From the NCBI RefSeq assembly GCF_015689335.1, contig NZ_CP065053.1, forward strand, positions 4,278,001 to 4,342,000: 64,000 nt of DNA, in the 5' to 3' direction. The notes beneath the pieces are model-generated. The model did no database searches. It saw nothing but the letters and a program-made list of their open reading frames with translations, and was not told where the DNA came from. Positions 36,040-49,069 of this stretch are shown here, one piece after another. The stretch is from Massilia antarctica. GTDB taxonomy: Bacteria > Pseudomonadota > Gammaproteobacteria > Burkholderiales > Burkholderiaceae_D. How positions within the stretch are numbered: position 1 is the first letter of the stretch; each line of letters starts with the position of its first letter. The position numbers were made by a program, and so were the translations under genes.

Positions 36040-37251
36040 ATGTTTTCCCCCGATAAGGCCAATTTGCTGGCAATTAACGCCGGCTCGTCCAGCATCAAGT
36101 TCGCCCTGTTTCAGTCCGGCCCGGCAAGCGAGCCGGTTTTCCGGGGCGCGCTCAGCGACATTGGCGGCAAGCACAGCGTCTTTGCGGTGCAGGGCGGCGC
36201 CGCCGACACCTTCACCCGCCATTTCCCCATTCCCGAGCATGTCACCGCGTCCAACGTCCTGGTCGACTGGCTGGCTGCGCGCCTGCCCCCGGCGGCGCTG
36301 GCGGCGATCGCTTACCGGGTGGTCTGCGGCGGACCCGGCCCGACGGCGACGCGGGCGATCGACTCTCCCATGCTGGCTGAACTGTATGCGGCCGCGCCGG
36401 GCGAACCGGACCATCTGCCGCAGGAATTGCACCTGATCGAGGTATTGCGCCGCCATTATCCGGGCAGCGCGCATCTCGCCTGTTCCGACAGCGCCTTTCA
36501 TGCCAGCATGGCGCCGCAGGCCGCGGCCTTGGCGATTCCGCGCCGCTACCAGGCGCTCGGCGTCAAGCGCCACGGCTTCCATGGCCTGTCCTGCGCCTGG
36601 CTGATGGGCGAACTGGCGCGCGTGGCCGGGCCACAGGCGGCGGCCGGCAAGGTGCTGATCGCCCATCTTGGCGGCGGCTCGAGCGTGAGCGCCGTCGAGA
36701 ATGGACTGAGCCGCGATACCAGCATGGGCCTGACGCCGGCCGGCGGCATGATGATGGGAACACGCGCGGGCGACCTCGACCCCGGGCTGGGCTGGCACCT
36801 GGCCCGCACTGAGCAGATGAGCCCGGCGGGCTTCAAGCACATGGTCAATCACCAGTCCGGCCTGCTTGGCATTTCCGGCACCAGCGCCGACCTGCGCGTG
36901 CTGCTCGCCAGCCAGGCGCTCGACAGCCGGGCCGCCGAGGCGGTCGCCATGTTCTGCTACCAGGCGCGCAAGACCATCGGCGCGATGGCCGCCGCCATCG
37001 ATGGCGTGGACACCCTCATTTTCGCGGGCGGGATCGGCGAGCACGCGGCCGAGGTGCGCGCGCGCGTATGCGCCGGCCTGGCGCACCTGGGCGTGGCGCT
37101 CGATGCCGGCGCCAACGAGGCCGGCGCGGCGCTCATCTCGCACCGGTCGGGCAGGGTGAGCGTGCGGGTCATGCGCACCGACGAAGAAGCGATGCTGGCC
37201 GCCGAGGCGCGCGCCTGGCTGGGCGCGCGCGGGGAGGGCGGCCATGAGTGA
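36040..37251 (+). CDS. ackA: Acetate kinase
   Basis: Cytoplasmic enzyme of 403 aa that makes ATP and acetate from acetyl phosphate. Motifs: [12 protein letters not shown] (N-terminal phosphate site), KRHGFHGLS, and [20 protein letters not shown] with the [15 protein letters not shown] stretch. Led by a perfect FNR-type promoter and overlapping xfp by 8 bp, it supplies the energy-yielding step after phosphoketolase. This is a hypoxia-type acetate kinase without a phosphotransacetylase partner here. Confidence 0.96.
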   Translation: MFSPDKANLLAINAGSSSIKFALFQSGPASEPVFRGALSDIGGKHSVFAVQGGAADTFTRHFPIPEHVTASNVLVDWLAARLPPAALAAIAYRVVCGGPGPTATRAIDSPMLAELYAAAPGEPDHLPQELHLIEVLRRHYPGSAHLACSDSAFHASMAPQAAALAIPRRYQALGVKRHGFHGLSCAWLMGELARVAGPQAAAGKVLIAHLGGGSSVSAVENGLSRDTSMGLTPAGGMMMGTRAGDLDPGLGWHLARTEQMSPAGFKHMVNHQSGLLGISGTSADLRVLLASQALDSRAAEAVAMFCYQARKTIGAMAAAIDGVDTLIFAGGIGEHAAEVRARVCAGLAHLGVALDAGANEAGAALISHRSGRVSVRVMRTDEEAMLAAEARAWLGARGEGGHE

Positions 37252-39610
37252 GGCCGGCGCGGCCAGCGCGGCCACCCTGGACGGCGTGCACGCCTGGTGG
37301 CGCGCCGCCAATTACCTCTCGGCCGGACAGATTTACCTGCTCGACAATCCCCTGCTGCGCGCGCCGCTGGCGCCGGCCCACCTCAAGCCGCGCCTGCTCG
37401 GGCACTGGGGCACCACGCCCGGCCTGAACTTCATCTATGCGCACCTGAACCGCGCCATCCTGGCGCACGATGTGTCGGTGCTGTATGTCGCCGGTCCCGG
37501 CCACGGCGGCCCCGGGCTGGTGGCCAACGCCTGGCTGGAGGGCACTTACAGCGAAGTCTATCCGGCCATCAGCCGCGATGCGGACGGCATGCGGCGCCTG
37601 TTCAAGCAGTTTTCCTTCCCGGGCGGCATTCCCAGCCATGTGGCGCCGGAAACGCCGGGCTCGATCCACGAGGGTGGCGAACTGGGATACTCGCTGGCGC
37701 ACGCCTACGGCGCCGCCTTCGACAATCCGGAGCTGATCGTCGCCTGCGTGGTCGGCGACGGCGAGGCCGAAACGGGACCGCTGGCGACCAGCTGGCACTC
37801 CAACAAGTTCCTCAACCCGGTGCATGACGGGGCGGTGCTGCCGATCCTGCACCTGAACGGCTACAAGATCGCCGGTCCGACCGTGCTGGCGCGCATCCCG
37901 CGCGCGGAACTGGCCGCGCTCATGAGCGGTTACGGCTACGAGCCGTTCTTCGTCGAGGGCGACGATGCGCCCGCCATGCACCGCCTGATGGCCGACACGC
38001 TCGACACCGTGCTGGCGCGCATCCGCCTTATCCAGCAGGAAGCGCGCAGCGCCGGTTTTGGCGGACGGCCGCGCTGGCCGATGATCGTGCTGCGCTCACC
38101 CAAGGGCTGGACCGGCCCGCGCGAGGTCGACGGCAAGCCGAACGAGGGCACCTGGCGTGCGCACCAGGTTCCAATCGCCAACATGGAGCGCGCCGGGCAC
38201 CTGGACTTGCTCGAACAATGGCTGCAAAGCTATGCGCCGGCCGAGCTGTTCGACGCGGCCGGCGCGCCGTGCGCGGCGCTGCGCGCGCTGGCGCCGGCCG
38301 GCCCGCGCCGCATGAGCGCCAACCCGTGCGCCAACGGCGGCGCGCTGCTGCGCGACCTGGTGCTGCCCGATCCGGCGCAATTCGCCCTCAGCCTCGCCGC
38401 GCCTGGCGCGCTGCGCGCCGAGTCGACCCGGGTGCAGGGCCAGTACCTGCGCGAGGTGATGCGCGCGAACATGCACAATTTCCGCCTCTTCAGCCCCGAC
38501 GAGACCACCTCCAACCGCTGGGATGCGGTGCTGGAAGTGAGCCAGCGCTGTTCGGTGGCCGAGATCCTGCCGGGCGACGAGCACATCGCCGCCGACGGGC
38601 GCGTGATGGAAATGCTGAGCGAACACCAGTGCCAGGGCTGGCTCGAAGGCTATCTGCTGAGCGGGCGGCACGGCATGTTTTCCTGCTACGAAGCCTTCAT
38701 CCATATCGTCGACTCGATGGTCAACCAGCACGCCAAGTGGCTCAAGGCGGCCAACGGCATCGCCTGGCGCCGCCCGGTCGCTTCGCTCAACTACCTGCTG
38801 TCCTCGCACGTGTGGCGCCAGGATCACAACGGCGCCAGCCACCAGGATCCCGGCTTCATCGACCATGTGCTCAACAAGAAAGCCGGGATCGTGCGGGTCT
38901 ACCTGCCGCCCGACGCCAACACCTTGCTGGCCGTGACCGATCATTGCCTGCGCAGCCGTAACCTGATCAATGTGATCGTGGCCGGCAAGCAGCCGGCCGA
39001 GCAATGGCTCGACATGGATGCCGCCGCCGCCCATTGCCGGCGCGGGATCGGGGTGTGGGAGTGGGCCGGCAGCGCCGGCGCGGATGAGCCGGACGCGGTG
39101 CTGGCCTGCGCCGGCGACGTCCCCACGCTGGAAGCGCTGGCGGCGGCGCAATTGCTGCACCAGCATTTCCCGGCCCTCAGGCTGCGCGTGATCAATGTGG
39201 TCGACCTGATGACCCTGCCGCCCCCGCACGCCCATCCGCACGGCTTGACGGACCCGGAGTTCGACGCGCTGTTTACCGTCGACAAGCCGGTCGTGTTCGC
39301 CTATCACGGCTATCCGGCGCTGATCCACCGGCTCACCTACCGCCGCACCAACCACGCCAATCTGCACGTGCACGGGTTTTGCGAGGAGGGCGGCACCACC
39401 ACCCCGTTCGACATGACGGTGCTCAACGGGCTCGACCGCTTCCACCTGTTCGCCGCCATCGTCGAGCGGGTGGCGGCGCTGGCCCCCGCGCGCGAGGCGG
39501 CGCGCCAGTTCGTGGCGGCCAGGCTCGACGCGCACCGGCGCCATATCGAGCAATACGGCATCGACCTGCCGGAAATTCTCGAGTGGCGCTGGAGCGGGCC
39601 GGGCGCCTAG
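37244..39610 (+). CDS. xfp: Xylulose-5-phosphate/fructose-6-phosphate phosphoketolase
   Basis: Thiamine-diphosphate enzyme of 788 aa, full length for the family (about 790). It splits xylulose-5-P or fructose-6-P with phosphate to acetyl phosphate plus glyceraldehyde-3-P or erythrose-4-P. Visible motifs are [39 protein letters not shown] (ThDP/Mg site) and [10 protein letters not shown]. Translationally coupled to ackA, it gives a two-enzyme route from sugar phosphate to acetate and ATP. Its end overlaps the end of the convergent HlyD gene by 4 bp. Confidence 0.96.
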   Translation: MSEAGAASAATLDGVHAWWRAANYLSAGQIYLLDNPLLRAPLAPAHLKPRLLGHWGTTPGLNFIYAHLNRAILAHDVSVLYVAGPGHGGPGLVANAWLEGTYSEVYPAISRDADGMRRLFKQFSFPGGIPSHVAPETPGSIHEGGELGYSLAHAYGAAFDNPELIVACVVGDGEAETGPLATSWHSNKFLNPVHDGAVLPILHLNGYKIAGPTVLARIPRAELAALMSGYGYEPFFVEGDDAPAMHRLMADTLDTVLARIRLIQQEARSAGFGGRPRWPMIVLRSPKGWTGPREVDGKPNEGTWRAHQVPIANMERAGHLDLLEQWLQSYAPAELFDAAGAPCAALRALAPAGPRRMSANPCANGGALLRDLVLPDPAQFALSLAAPGALRAESTRVQGQYLREVMRANMHNFRLFSPDETTSNRWDAVLEVSQRCSVAEILPGDEHIAADGRVMEMLSEHQCQGWLEGYLLSGRHGMFSCYEAFIHIVDSMVNQHAKWLKAANGIAWRRPVASLNYLLSSHVWRQDHNGASHQDPGFIDHVLNKKAGIVRVYLPPDANTLLAVTDHCLRSRNLINVIVAGKQPAEQWLDMDAAAAHCRRGIGVWEWAGSAGADEPDAVLACAGDVPTLEALAAAQLLHQHFPALRLRVINVVDLMTLPPPHAHPHGLTDPEFDALFTVDKPVVFAYHGYPALIHRLTYRRTNHANLHVHGFCEEGGTTTPFDMTVLNGLDRFHLFAAIVERVAALAPAREAARQFVAARLDAHRRHIEQYGIDLPEILEWRWSGPGA

Positions 39611-40827
39611 CGCGCTCGGGCCACCTCGCGCACCTGCACCCTGGCGCCGTCGCGCAGCTGGGCCGGCGGGTAGACGATCACTTGCGCGCCCTCGGCCAGG
39701 CCGTCGCGCACCCATGCTTCGGCATCGTTGCGCCCGCCGAGGCGCAGCGGCGTCAGGTGCGCGCGGCCGTCGCGCACCAGGTACACGCCCATGCCGGCAT
39801 GGTCGGCGCCGCTTTTTCCCGGCAGCGGGAACACGGCGCTGACCGGTACCTTGCGCACCCGGTCCAGGCTGGACGTGATGATGCGCACATTGACCCGGTA
39901 GGCCACCCCCAGGCCGGCGCCGCGCGCGTCCGCATCAAGCAGGTCGATCAAGACCCGCACCCGCTGTTCCTCGACCCCGAGCGCCGAGATCTTGGTGAAG
40001 GCGGCCGGCTCCACCCGCCGCACCCGCCCGTCCAGCGGGGCCCCGCCCCAGCGGTCGATGCGCACCGGCGTGCCGGGGCGGGCCAGGATGGCGTCGGCCG
40101 TGAGCAGTTCGGCCACCACCTCGAGCCGGTCCGGGTCGCCCAGTTCGAGCAGCGGCGCGCCGAGCGCGACCACCGCCTCGCTGGCCTGGATCACGCGCAG
40201 CACGCGTCCGCCGACGGGGGCGCGCAGCGCGAACATGGCGTCGCCGCCCTGGCCCGTGGCGCCGTCGAGCGCCGCGCGCGCCTGCTCGGCTTCGTGCAGG
40301 GCGACCTGGCGCTGCGCGGCCGCGCTGTCGCGTTCCTTTTGCGCCGCCTGCGCCGCCAGCCGCTCGCTGTCGAGCCGGCTCGCAGCCACGAAGCCGGCCA
40401 TTCCCAGCTGCTCGGCGCGCAGAAAATCGTGCTGCGCCTGGCGCAGGGCGATCCCGGCGCGCGCGAGCGCGGCGTCGGCGGCGCCGACCTGGGCTTCGGC
40501 CGCGGCCAGCCTGGCTTGCTGCTGGCGCCTGCTGCGTTCGTCGAGCAAGGGCGCCCGCGCCGGGCGCAGCTGCGCCACCACGGCGCCGGCGGCCACCTGG
40601 TCGCCTTCGCGCAGGGTGATCCGTGACAGCTGGCCGGCCAGCGGCGCCGACACCAGGTAGTGGTCGACCAGGCGGGTCTTGCCATCGTCTTCGACCGCGC
40701 TCTCGAAGTGGCCGCTCGCAACCAGCGCGGTTTCCACCGCGATCGGGCGCGGGGCGAAGGCCCATGCCAGCACGGCGGCCAGGGCGGCCGCCGCTACGGC
40801 TGTGTAGATCCAGCGTCGTGCAATCAT
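39607..40827 (-). CDS. HlyD/MacA-like periplasmic adaptor of ABC exporter
   Basis: 406 aa. A single N-terminal membrane anchor (about residues 6-25) is followed by a lipoyl half ([20 protein letters not shown]). A long Ala/Gln-rich coiled coil follows (about 95-195), then the second lipoyl half ([18 protein letters not shown]) and beta-barrel regions. It lies 1 bp after the FtsX-type permease gene, with the ATPase gene before that, so the three form one export system that reaches across the periplasm. Substrate unknown. Its position inside an FNR-rich island suggests low-oxygen use. Confidence 0.88.
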   Translation of the reverse strand: MIARRWIYTAVAAAALAAVLAWAFAPRPIAVETALVASGHFESAVEDDGKTRLVDHYLVSAPLAGQLSRITLREGDQVAAGAVVAQLRPARAPLLDERSRRQQQARLAAAEAQVGAADAALARAGIALRQAQHDFLRAEQLGMAGFVAASRLDSERLAAQAAQKERDSAAAQRQVALHEAEQARAALDGATGQGGDAMFALRAPVGGRVLRVIQASEAVVALGAPLLELGDPDRLEVVAELLTADAILARPGTPVRIDRWGGAPLDGRVRRVEPAAFTKISALGVEEQRVRVLIDLLDADARGAGLGVAYRVNVRIITSSLDRVRKVPVSAVFPLPGKSGADHAGMGVYLVRDGRAHLTPLRLGGRNDAEAWVRDGLAEGAQVIVYPPAQLRDGARVQVREVARAR

Positions 40828-40828
40828 A

Positions 40829-43201
<2,373 letters not shown>

Positions 43202-43214
43202 GCGATTGCCCGCG

Positions 43215-43942
<728 letters not shown>

Positions 43943-43946
<4 letters not shown>

Positions 43947-43996
43947 GCCGGGCCTGCGCCGGGCGCGCTGTGCTTGACATGAATCGCGATTGCCAT
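43943..43996 (-). CDS. Possible 17-aa leader peptide ahead of ABC ATPase
   Basis: The [20 protein letters not shown] starts at an ATG with AGGGA 6 bp upstream, a better site than that of the ATPase itself. It stops at a TGA overlapping the TTG proposed as the ATPase start. It could couple translation, or a real or sequencing frameshift could have split one longer N-terminus. Confidence 0.35.
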
Positions 43997-44107
43997 GCTT
44001 GTCCCTGATGGTGTGGATAGATCCGCATTCACTGTAGGCGCCGCGCAGCCATCCGGTCAATGATGCGCATCCAAGGTGTGGCTCGACAACCGCGAGCGCC
44101 GCCGCTG

Positions 44108-44494
44108 TCAGCGCGACACGGGCGGGTGCTGCTTTTCGAGCGCTTCCTGGCAGGTCAGGCACCTCGGCGCCGCCGGCTGCGCGCGCAGCCGCGGCAGTGC
44201 GATGGGCGCGCCGCATCCGGCGCAGTCGCCGTAGGCGCCGCCGGCGATGCGCGCGAGCGCGTCGTCGATCGCCTTCAGGTCGGCCAGTTCCAGCTGCAGT
44301 TGCCCGATGTCGGTGTCGCCCAGCAAGTCCGCCTCGGCCTGTTCGCGCACGTCCGCGAAATGATTGGCCAGCGCCAGTTGGTCCGGGTCGCCGGCCTGGT
44401 GCAGGCGCTGGGCGATGGCGGCCTGCACGGCGTCGCGCTGGCCACGCAGTTGCGCGTCGAACTGCTTGATGTCGTCGTCGGTGAGGTGATGCAA
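44108..44494 (-). CDS. DksA/TraR-family zinc-finger protein
   Basis: 128 aa. A helical coiled-coil N-terminal part ([33 protein letters not shown]) is followed by a C4 zinc finger (CAGCGAPI then CLTCQ). Such proteins enter the RNA polymerase secondary channel and tune transcription in stress. The start is TTG with GGAG 6 bp ahead. A perfect FNR-type box lies about 90 bp upstream. Whether it keeps the acidic tip needed for DksA activity cannot be settled by eye. Confidence 0.85.
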   Translation of the reverse strand: MHHLTDDDIKQFDAQLRGQRDAVQAAIAQRLHQAGDPDQLALANHFADVREQAEADLLGDTDIGQLQLELADLKAIDDALARIAGGAYGDCAGCGAPIALPRLRAQPAAPRCLTCQEALEKQHPPVSR

Positions 44495-44581
44495 GATAGG
44501 CTCCAGGAAAAAAGATCGGCGTGCCGCGCGCGCTGTGACACTCACTGTACTGGCGGGCGCGCTCAAAGTCAGCCCGGCTGC

Positions 44582-44614
44582 TTGATGCACATCAAATTAC
44601 TGTACAACTGTACA
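44582..44614. promoter_or_regulatory. FNR box plus TGTACA palindrome in divergent promoter
   Basis: TTGATGCACATCAA (44582-44595) is a perfect FNR-type site. TGTACAACTGTACA (44601-44614), two TGTACA units 2 bp apart, follows 5 bp later and overlaps a TACAAT that could be a rightward -10. The pair sits between the DksA/TraR gene (left) and the MgtC-like gene (right), so it may control both. Confidence 0.75.
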
Positions 44615-44726
44615 ATCCACAGGGTGCGGGGGCGATGGCGGCGCCGGCATGCCGCTCGCGTAAACGGGCGCCGGCCGGTATCATGGCGCCGCCGCGGCAG
44701 GTGGCGTTCACAACAAGGATAAGCCC

Positions 44727-44834
44727 ATGACAGTAAGCAATCGCGCGCTCTTGCAGGGTGACGACCATGGTGCCGGCGCCCAGCCGGTGTGTGGCGCCTC
44801 AGCCCTTCACAGCCGATCCCGCCCATGCTGCTGA
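44727..44834 (+). CDS. Possible 35-aa leader ORF overlapping MgtC-like gene
   Basis: An ATG with AAGGA 7 bp upstream opens a 35-codon frame that ends in TGA 10 bp inside the next gene. The peptide (MTVSNRALLQGDDHGAGAQP, ending SRSRPCC) is not recognised. The MgtC-like gene itself has no visible ribosome site, so its translation could depend on this ORF. Confidence 0.35.
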   Translation: MTVSNRALLQGDDHGAGAQPVCGASALHSRSRPCC

Positions 44835-46063
44835 CGACGGCGGCGCTGACCGGCATGGCGGTCGCCACCGGTTGCGGCTTGCTGATCGGGATCGACCGCG
44901 AACGCCGCAAGGGAAGCGGGCCGGCGCGCGCCTATGCCGGGGTGCGCAGCTTCGCGCTGGTGTCCTTCACCGGCGCGCTGGCGCAAGCGCTGGACGGTGC
45001 CTTGGTGCTGGTGGCCGGGCTGCTGGTGGTGGCCCTGAGCGTGGTCGCTTACTGGCGCGACCGTTCGCCAGCGCCCGGGGTGACCACCGAACTGGCGCTG
45101 TTCCTGAGCTTTCTGCTGGGGGTCGCGGCGATCGACAATCCGCGCGTGGCGGCCGGCGCCGCCGTCGTCGTCGCGGCGCTGCTGTACTTGCGCGGCCCGC
45201 TGCATCACTTCGCGCGCACCACCCTGACCGGGCCCGAAGTGCGCGACGGCCTGTTTTTCGCCGGCGCGGCGCTGGTGGTCAGGCCCTTGCTGCCCGACGC
45301 CGGCAGCGCGTGGCTGCTGGGCGTCAACCCGAAAACCCTGTGGTCGCTGGTGATCCTGATCATGGGCATCCAGGCGGCGGCGCACATCGGCCTGCGCCTG
45401 GCCGGGCCGCGGTTGGGCCTGGCCATGTCAGGCTTCGCGGGCGGCTTTGTCTCCAGCGTGGCGACCATTGCCGCGATGGGCGCGCGCTGCCGCAAAGAGC
45501 CCGATTTGCGCCAGGCGTGCGTGGCGGCGGCCTTGCTGTCGAATGTGGCCACCTTCGCGCTGCTGTGGGTGATCGCCATCACGGTCGCGCCGGCCTATCT
45601 GCGCCAGCTGGCGCCGGTACTGGCGAGCGCGCTGTGCGCGGCGCTGGCGCTAGGTGCGCTGAGCCTGGTGGGGCAGAAGGGGGGCGCGCCCGGCACGCCG
45701 GCCCCGGGCCGTGTGTTCGACATCCGCCAGGCGGCGCTGTTCGCGCTGCTGCTCAGCGCGGCGACGTCGGTACTGGCCTGGCTCAATGCGCAATTCGGCA
45801 GCGGCGCACTGTTCAGCGGCACCGCGCTGGCCGGTTTCTTCGATTTGCACGCCGCCGCCGGCTCGGCCCTGTCGCTGCTGGCCGGCGCTGCCGCCACGCC
45901 GCGTGCCGCCCTGCTGGCCGTGCTGCTCGGGATCACGACCAATATGATCAGCAAGGCCGCCGGCGCGCTGGCGGGCGGGCGCCAGTTCGCCGTGCGCGTC
46001 AATGCGAGCCTGGCGCTGGTGTTGCTGGCGGCCTGGCTGCCGTTCTGGCTGCTGGCCCCGTGA
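44825..46063 (+). CDS. MgtC/SapB plus DUF4010 membrane protein
   Basis: 412 aa, with about twelve hydrophobic segments. The N-terminal part has the MgtC signature (TGCGLLIGIDRERRKGSGPARAYAGVRSFALVSF). The C-terminal half resembles DUF4010 (MSGFAGGFVSSVATIAAMGA, LGITTNMISKAAGALAGGR). Function of such fusions is not settled; MgtC proteins bear on magnesium and ATP homeostasis. The start is uncertain: ATG 44825 lacks a ribosome site, and GTG 44789 is an alternative. Confidence 0.85.
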   Translation: MLLTTAALTGMAVATGCGLLIGIDRERRKGSGPARAYAGVRSFALVSFTGALAQALDGALVLVAGLLVVALSVVAYWRDRSPAPGVTTELALFLSFLLGVAAIDNPRVAAGAAVVVAALLYLRGPLHHFARTTLTGPEVRDGLFFAGAALVVRPLLPDAGSAWLLGVNPKTLWSLVILIMGIQAAAHIGLRLAGPRLGLAMSGFAGGFVSSVATIAAMGARCRKEPDLRQACVAAALLSNVATFALLWVIAITVAPAYLRQLAPVLASALCAALALGALSLVGQKGGAPGTPAPGRVFDIRQAALFALLLSAATSVLAWLNAQFGSGALFSGTALAGFFDLHAAAGSALSLLAGAAATPRAALLAVLLGITTNMISKAAGALAGGRQFAVRVNASLALVLLAAWLPFWLLAP

Positions 46064-46091
46064 TTCGCGCATGGCACCACGGGGGCGATCT

Positions 46092-46283
46092 CTACATGTA
46101 GAAATGCATGACCGTTTGCCACAAGCCGGTGTCGGCGTCGTCCATCCGGCGCATGTGCGGCGTGATCCTGGCCAGGATCGCTTTCACCGGCACCGGGTCG
46201 ATGTCGAGCCAGGCCGTGGCGCTGCGCCTGGCCTCCTCGTCGTCGAAGCAGGTGCCGATGAAGTACAGCAGGGCGCTCTTCAA
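46092..46283 (-). CDS. Possible 63-aa protein downstream of uspA
   Basis: The frame MKSALLYFIGTCFDDEEARR continues with ATAWLDIDPVPVKAILARI and ends in MHFYM. The composition looks like a soluble protein, richer in Asp/Phe/Met than shadow frames here. It lies 24 bp after uspA on the same strand. The start would be TTG with no strong ribosome site. Family unknown. Confidence 0.4.
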   Translation of the reverse strand: MKSALLYFIGTCFDDEEARRSATAWLDIDPVPVKAILARITPHMRRMDDADTGLWQTVMHFYM

Positions 46284-46307
46284 TCGGCTTGATTCATGGT
46301 GCCGGAT

Positions 46308-47144
46308 TCAATGCGCCATCCACAGCGGTATCGGCGACGAGCGCAGCGCCGTGCGGGTCGCGCCGCCGAGCACGAACTCGCGGACACGGGAGTGGCCGAA
46401 GGCGCCCATGACGATCAGGTCGGAACCTTTTTCGGCGGCGAAGGACAGCAGCGCCTCGCCATCGTCGTCGCCCCCCTGGATGACGCTCACATCGACCTTG
46501 ACGCCGTGCCGTGCCAGGTAGAGCGCGATGTCGGCGCCGGGCTGTTCGCCGTGCAGGTCCGGACGGTCGTTCTTGCCGGCGACGACCAGATCCACTTGCG
46601 CGGCGCCTTGCAGCAGGGCGAGCGCGCTGGTGACGGCGCGCACCGCCTCGACGCTGCCGTTCCATGCCACGGTCACCCTTTGTCCGATCGGGCCGATGGT
46701 CCCGGCGGCCGGCACTACCAGCACCGGCCGGGCGCAGTTGAGCAGCACGTATCCGCTGACATCGTGATGCCCCAAGGGACCCGGGGCGCCGTCTAGCGGC
46801 GCGCCGATGACCAGCAGGTCGGCATACCTGGCCCGCAGGCACAGGCCGGCCCCGATTTCCTCGTCGACCAGCAGCCGCTCGGGCGCATCCACCCCGGCCC
46901 GGCGAGCGTAACCGTCGAACAGGTCCAGCGAACGCTCGGCCTCGGCACGGATTTCTTCGATCGGGAATGCGATCGGGGGCATGCCCGCATCCATGGCGCT
47001 CAGCGGAAACATGAATGCCGACAGTCCGGTCGGCGCCACGCCGACCAGATGGGCGTCATTCGCGATGGCCAGGCGTGCGGCAGCTTCCACGCGCGCGGCC
47101 AGCCTGGCGCTCGCATCGACATGGACTACTATGGTTTTGTACAT
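46308..47144 (-). CDS. Tandem-domain universal stress protein
   Basis: 278 aa with two Usp domains (about 1-140 and 150-278). The first starts MYKTIVVHVDASARLAARVE. The second ends with the nucleotide-binding motif VMGAFGHSRVREFVLGGAT. AGGAG lies 6 bp before the ATG. An FNR-like box sits 67-80 bp upstream, fitting the known hypoxic control of Usp genes by ANR/FNR in proteobacteria. The frame is open far upstream, but those residues do not look coding. Confidence 0.9.
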   Translation of the reverse strand: MYKTIVVHVDASARLAARVEAAARLAIANDAHLVGVAPTGLSAFMFPLSAMDAGMPPIAFPIEEIRAEAERSLDLFDGYARRAGVDAPERLLVDEEIGAGLCLRARYADLLVIGAPLDGAPGPLGHHDVSGYVLLNCARPVLVVPAAGTIGPIGQRVTVAWNGSVEAVRAVTSALALLQGAAQVDLVVAGKNDRPDLHGEQPGADIALYLARHGVKVDVSVIQGGDDDGEALLSFAAEKGSDLIVMGAFGHSRVREFVLGGATRTALRSSPIPLWMAH

Positions 47145-47210
47145 CGTCAGCTCCTTGGAATGTGGACAGGACAGCGCATCCAATTTACGCCCTGCCACTC
47201 GCATCTCCAT

Positions 47211-47224
47211 ATGATGTGCATCAA
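47211..47224 (-). promoter_or_regulatory. FNR-type box of uspA
   Basis: Read on the minus strand: TTGATGCACATCAT, one mismatch from TTGAT-N4-ATCAA. The spacer GCAC is the same as in the box at 44582. It lies about 70 bp ahead of the UspA start. Confidence 0.75.
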
Positions 47225-47812
47225 GTAGCGCCACATTCACGGCCATGCCGAGCAGAATGTGAGCGCCGGCTTGGCGCTGACGCATCCTGGCGCCGCATGC
47301 AACCGGGCGCTGTGCGCCGATGCCGGCCGAGCGCCAGCGCAGCGATACCGCGTTTGCGGCCACGGCCGCGCTCTCCGTTGAATGTGGGGAATCACGGCTG
47401 CGCGGCGCGCTCCAATCAGTCGAATTTTTCGAGCTCATCGTTGACTTTCTCGTACCTGTGCCACCGTTCTTGATCACATGATTAATCTTCCAGAGCCGGA
47501 AAACCCGTTTAAAACATATTGAGGGTATTACTACGCAGAATCTTAATTTCAGAGCGAATTTTGTTAAAAGTATCACGAGTTTCCAAATGGTTTCCCGGGC
47601 TGAGTCTATAGCACCAATGTTCCATAACCGCTATTGTCGGCAGCTTTGCCGACGCCGAGATTGTCTGCAGTCACTGGCGATGCCGGTGTCCATGGTCTCC
47701 AGGTATCGGGCAGCATGCGACGCGCGCACGTTCGGCTGGATCTCGGTGTCCGCCACATCCGGGCTTGAGGGTCAGGCTTGAGTCGTCATTCGTTTTTCAA
47801 GGAGAAACAGAC
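47225..47812. other. Long intergenic region between uspA and metalloprotease gene
   Basis: About 590 bp without a convincing gene. The stretch 47460-47600 is clearly AT-rich compared with its surroundings and probably holds the promoter of the rightward metalloprotease gene. A 64-codon frame at 47587-47781 has no ribosome site and an odd composition. No tRNA or terminator was recognised. Confidence 0.5.
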
Positions 47813-49069
47813 ATGAAAATTCTTAGTTCGTTATTGTGGATGCGCGTGACCCACGCCTTAGTCATCGCCTTGGCCGCGAGCCTGGCTCACGCGCAGCCTA
47901 TCGTCCCTGCTGAACCAGGCGCATTTCTGATGTTCCTGTGCCAGGCGTCCGACAACAGCGCGGCGCCGCATGCGCCGGCGTACTACCAAGAGCTGTTCGA
48001 CCCTGCAAATCCCGACATGCTCGATGCCTATTTCAAGGAGATGAGTTTCGGCAAGGTGAGCGTCAAGGGGTCCAGGGTCTTCGGCTGGTTTCGGCTGAAC
48101 GTCAACAGTGCTGATCTGAAAGCCCGCAGCAATCCGACGCGACACCTGACGCTTGCCGAGTGCATCGACGCCGGGGTGGCCAGCTTGAAGGCGCAAGGTA
48201 CACCCGTCGATCCCAGCCAATGGGCGGGCACCATCGCAATCATCAACGTCGAAACCGATGCCGGCTCGGTCGGCAACGGGATTGTCGGCAACGCAGGCGA
48301 GGTCATCGCGTTCTTCCAGCACGAGATGATACACGCCATGGGCCTGAACCGGCATACGCACAACCTGCCCGACAACGCGGCGGACGACCATGTATGGGGC
48401 GCGCCGATTCAGGACGTGTACAACGATCCGTGGGACATCATGAGCTTCAATCGTGGACAGCGCTCCTATCAACCGCCGGGCGGAACCCACGGCTTTGCCG
48501 GCCCGACGCTCAACATGGCCTACCGCAGTCTGCTCAACTGGGTACCTGCCGGACGGATTGCCAACAACCTGGTCACCAGTGACCGCGGTCGCAAGATCAC
48601 CACCTACAACTTGATACCCGTCAGTGAGCCGCAACGGCCCGGAACAATGGCAGTCGTGGTCGCGCTACCCGGGGATGTCCGCTATCTCGTCGAATACCAC
48701 CGCTCCACTGGCTACGACCGTGCCGTGGTGCGCAATGAGGTGGTGGTGAGAGAGTGGCGCGCCGACCAGGACACCTACCTGGTTCGGCAAACCAATGGTC
48801 ACATCGGCTACTTCGCCGGGGAGGCGCCGTTTATCGACACGAAGAATTCCCTGTCGATCACGGTTCAGTCCATGGGAAGCAACGGCGACACGGCCACGGT
48901 GTCGGTCAACACGCGCTTGAACAAGCGCCAAGAATGTCAAGCGCAATGCAGGCGTACACGCGACCAATGCATAAGTGATTCCCGCCTGCCCGGCCACAAG
49001 CGTGTTCAGCAGTGCGTTCGTGAGTACGCCGAGTGCTTGCGTGGCTGCTCGAACCTGATCGATCCATGA
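47813..49069 (+). CDS. Secreted metalloprotease-like protein with variant zinc motif
   Basis: 418 aa with a signal peptide ending near AHAQ (residue 24). The zinc motif reads HEMIHAMGLNRH. The first two His and the Glu fit HExxH, and Gly is in the metzincin place, but the third His is one residue later than in HExxHxxGxxH. A Met-turn-like WDIMSFN follows. This suggests an M6- or snapalysin-like metzincin, or an inactive relative. The last 45 residues hold six cysteines in pairs (CQAQC, DQC, QC, ECLRGC), probably a disulfide tail. AAGGAG precedes the ATG. The gene stands alone. Confidence 0.72.
   Translation: MKILSSLLWMRVTHALVIALAASLAHAQPIVPAEPGAFLMFLCQASDNSAAPHAPAYYQELFDPANPDMLDAYFKEMSFGKVSVKGSRVFGWFRLNVNSADLKARSNPTRHLTLAECIDAGVASLKAQGTPVDPSQWAGTIAIINVETDAGSVGNGIVGNAGEVIAFFQHEMIHAMGLNRHTHNLPDNAADDHVWGAPIQDVYNDPWDIMSFNRGQRSYQPPGGTHGFAGPTLNMAYRSLLNWVPAGRIANNLVTSDRGRKITTYNLIPVSEPQRPGTMAVVVALPGDVRYLVEYHRSTGYDRAVVRNEVVVREWRADQDTYLVRQTNGHIGYFAGEAPFIDTKNSLSITVQSMGSNGDTATVSVNTRLNKRQECQAQCRRTRDQCISDSRLPGHKRVQQCVREYAECLRGCSNLIDP

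Noticed and set aside
47470..47484. TTGATCACATGATTAA as a further FNR box
   Set aside because: The first half fits, but the second half (TGATT) does not match ATCAA.
47587..47781. 64-codon frame in the long gap before the metalloprotease gene
   Set aside because: No ribosome site, unusual Arg/Ser/Cys-rich composition and no recognisable features.
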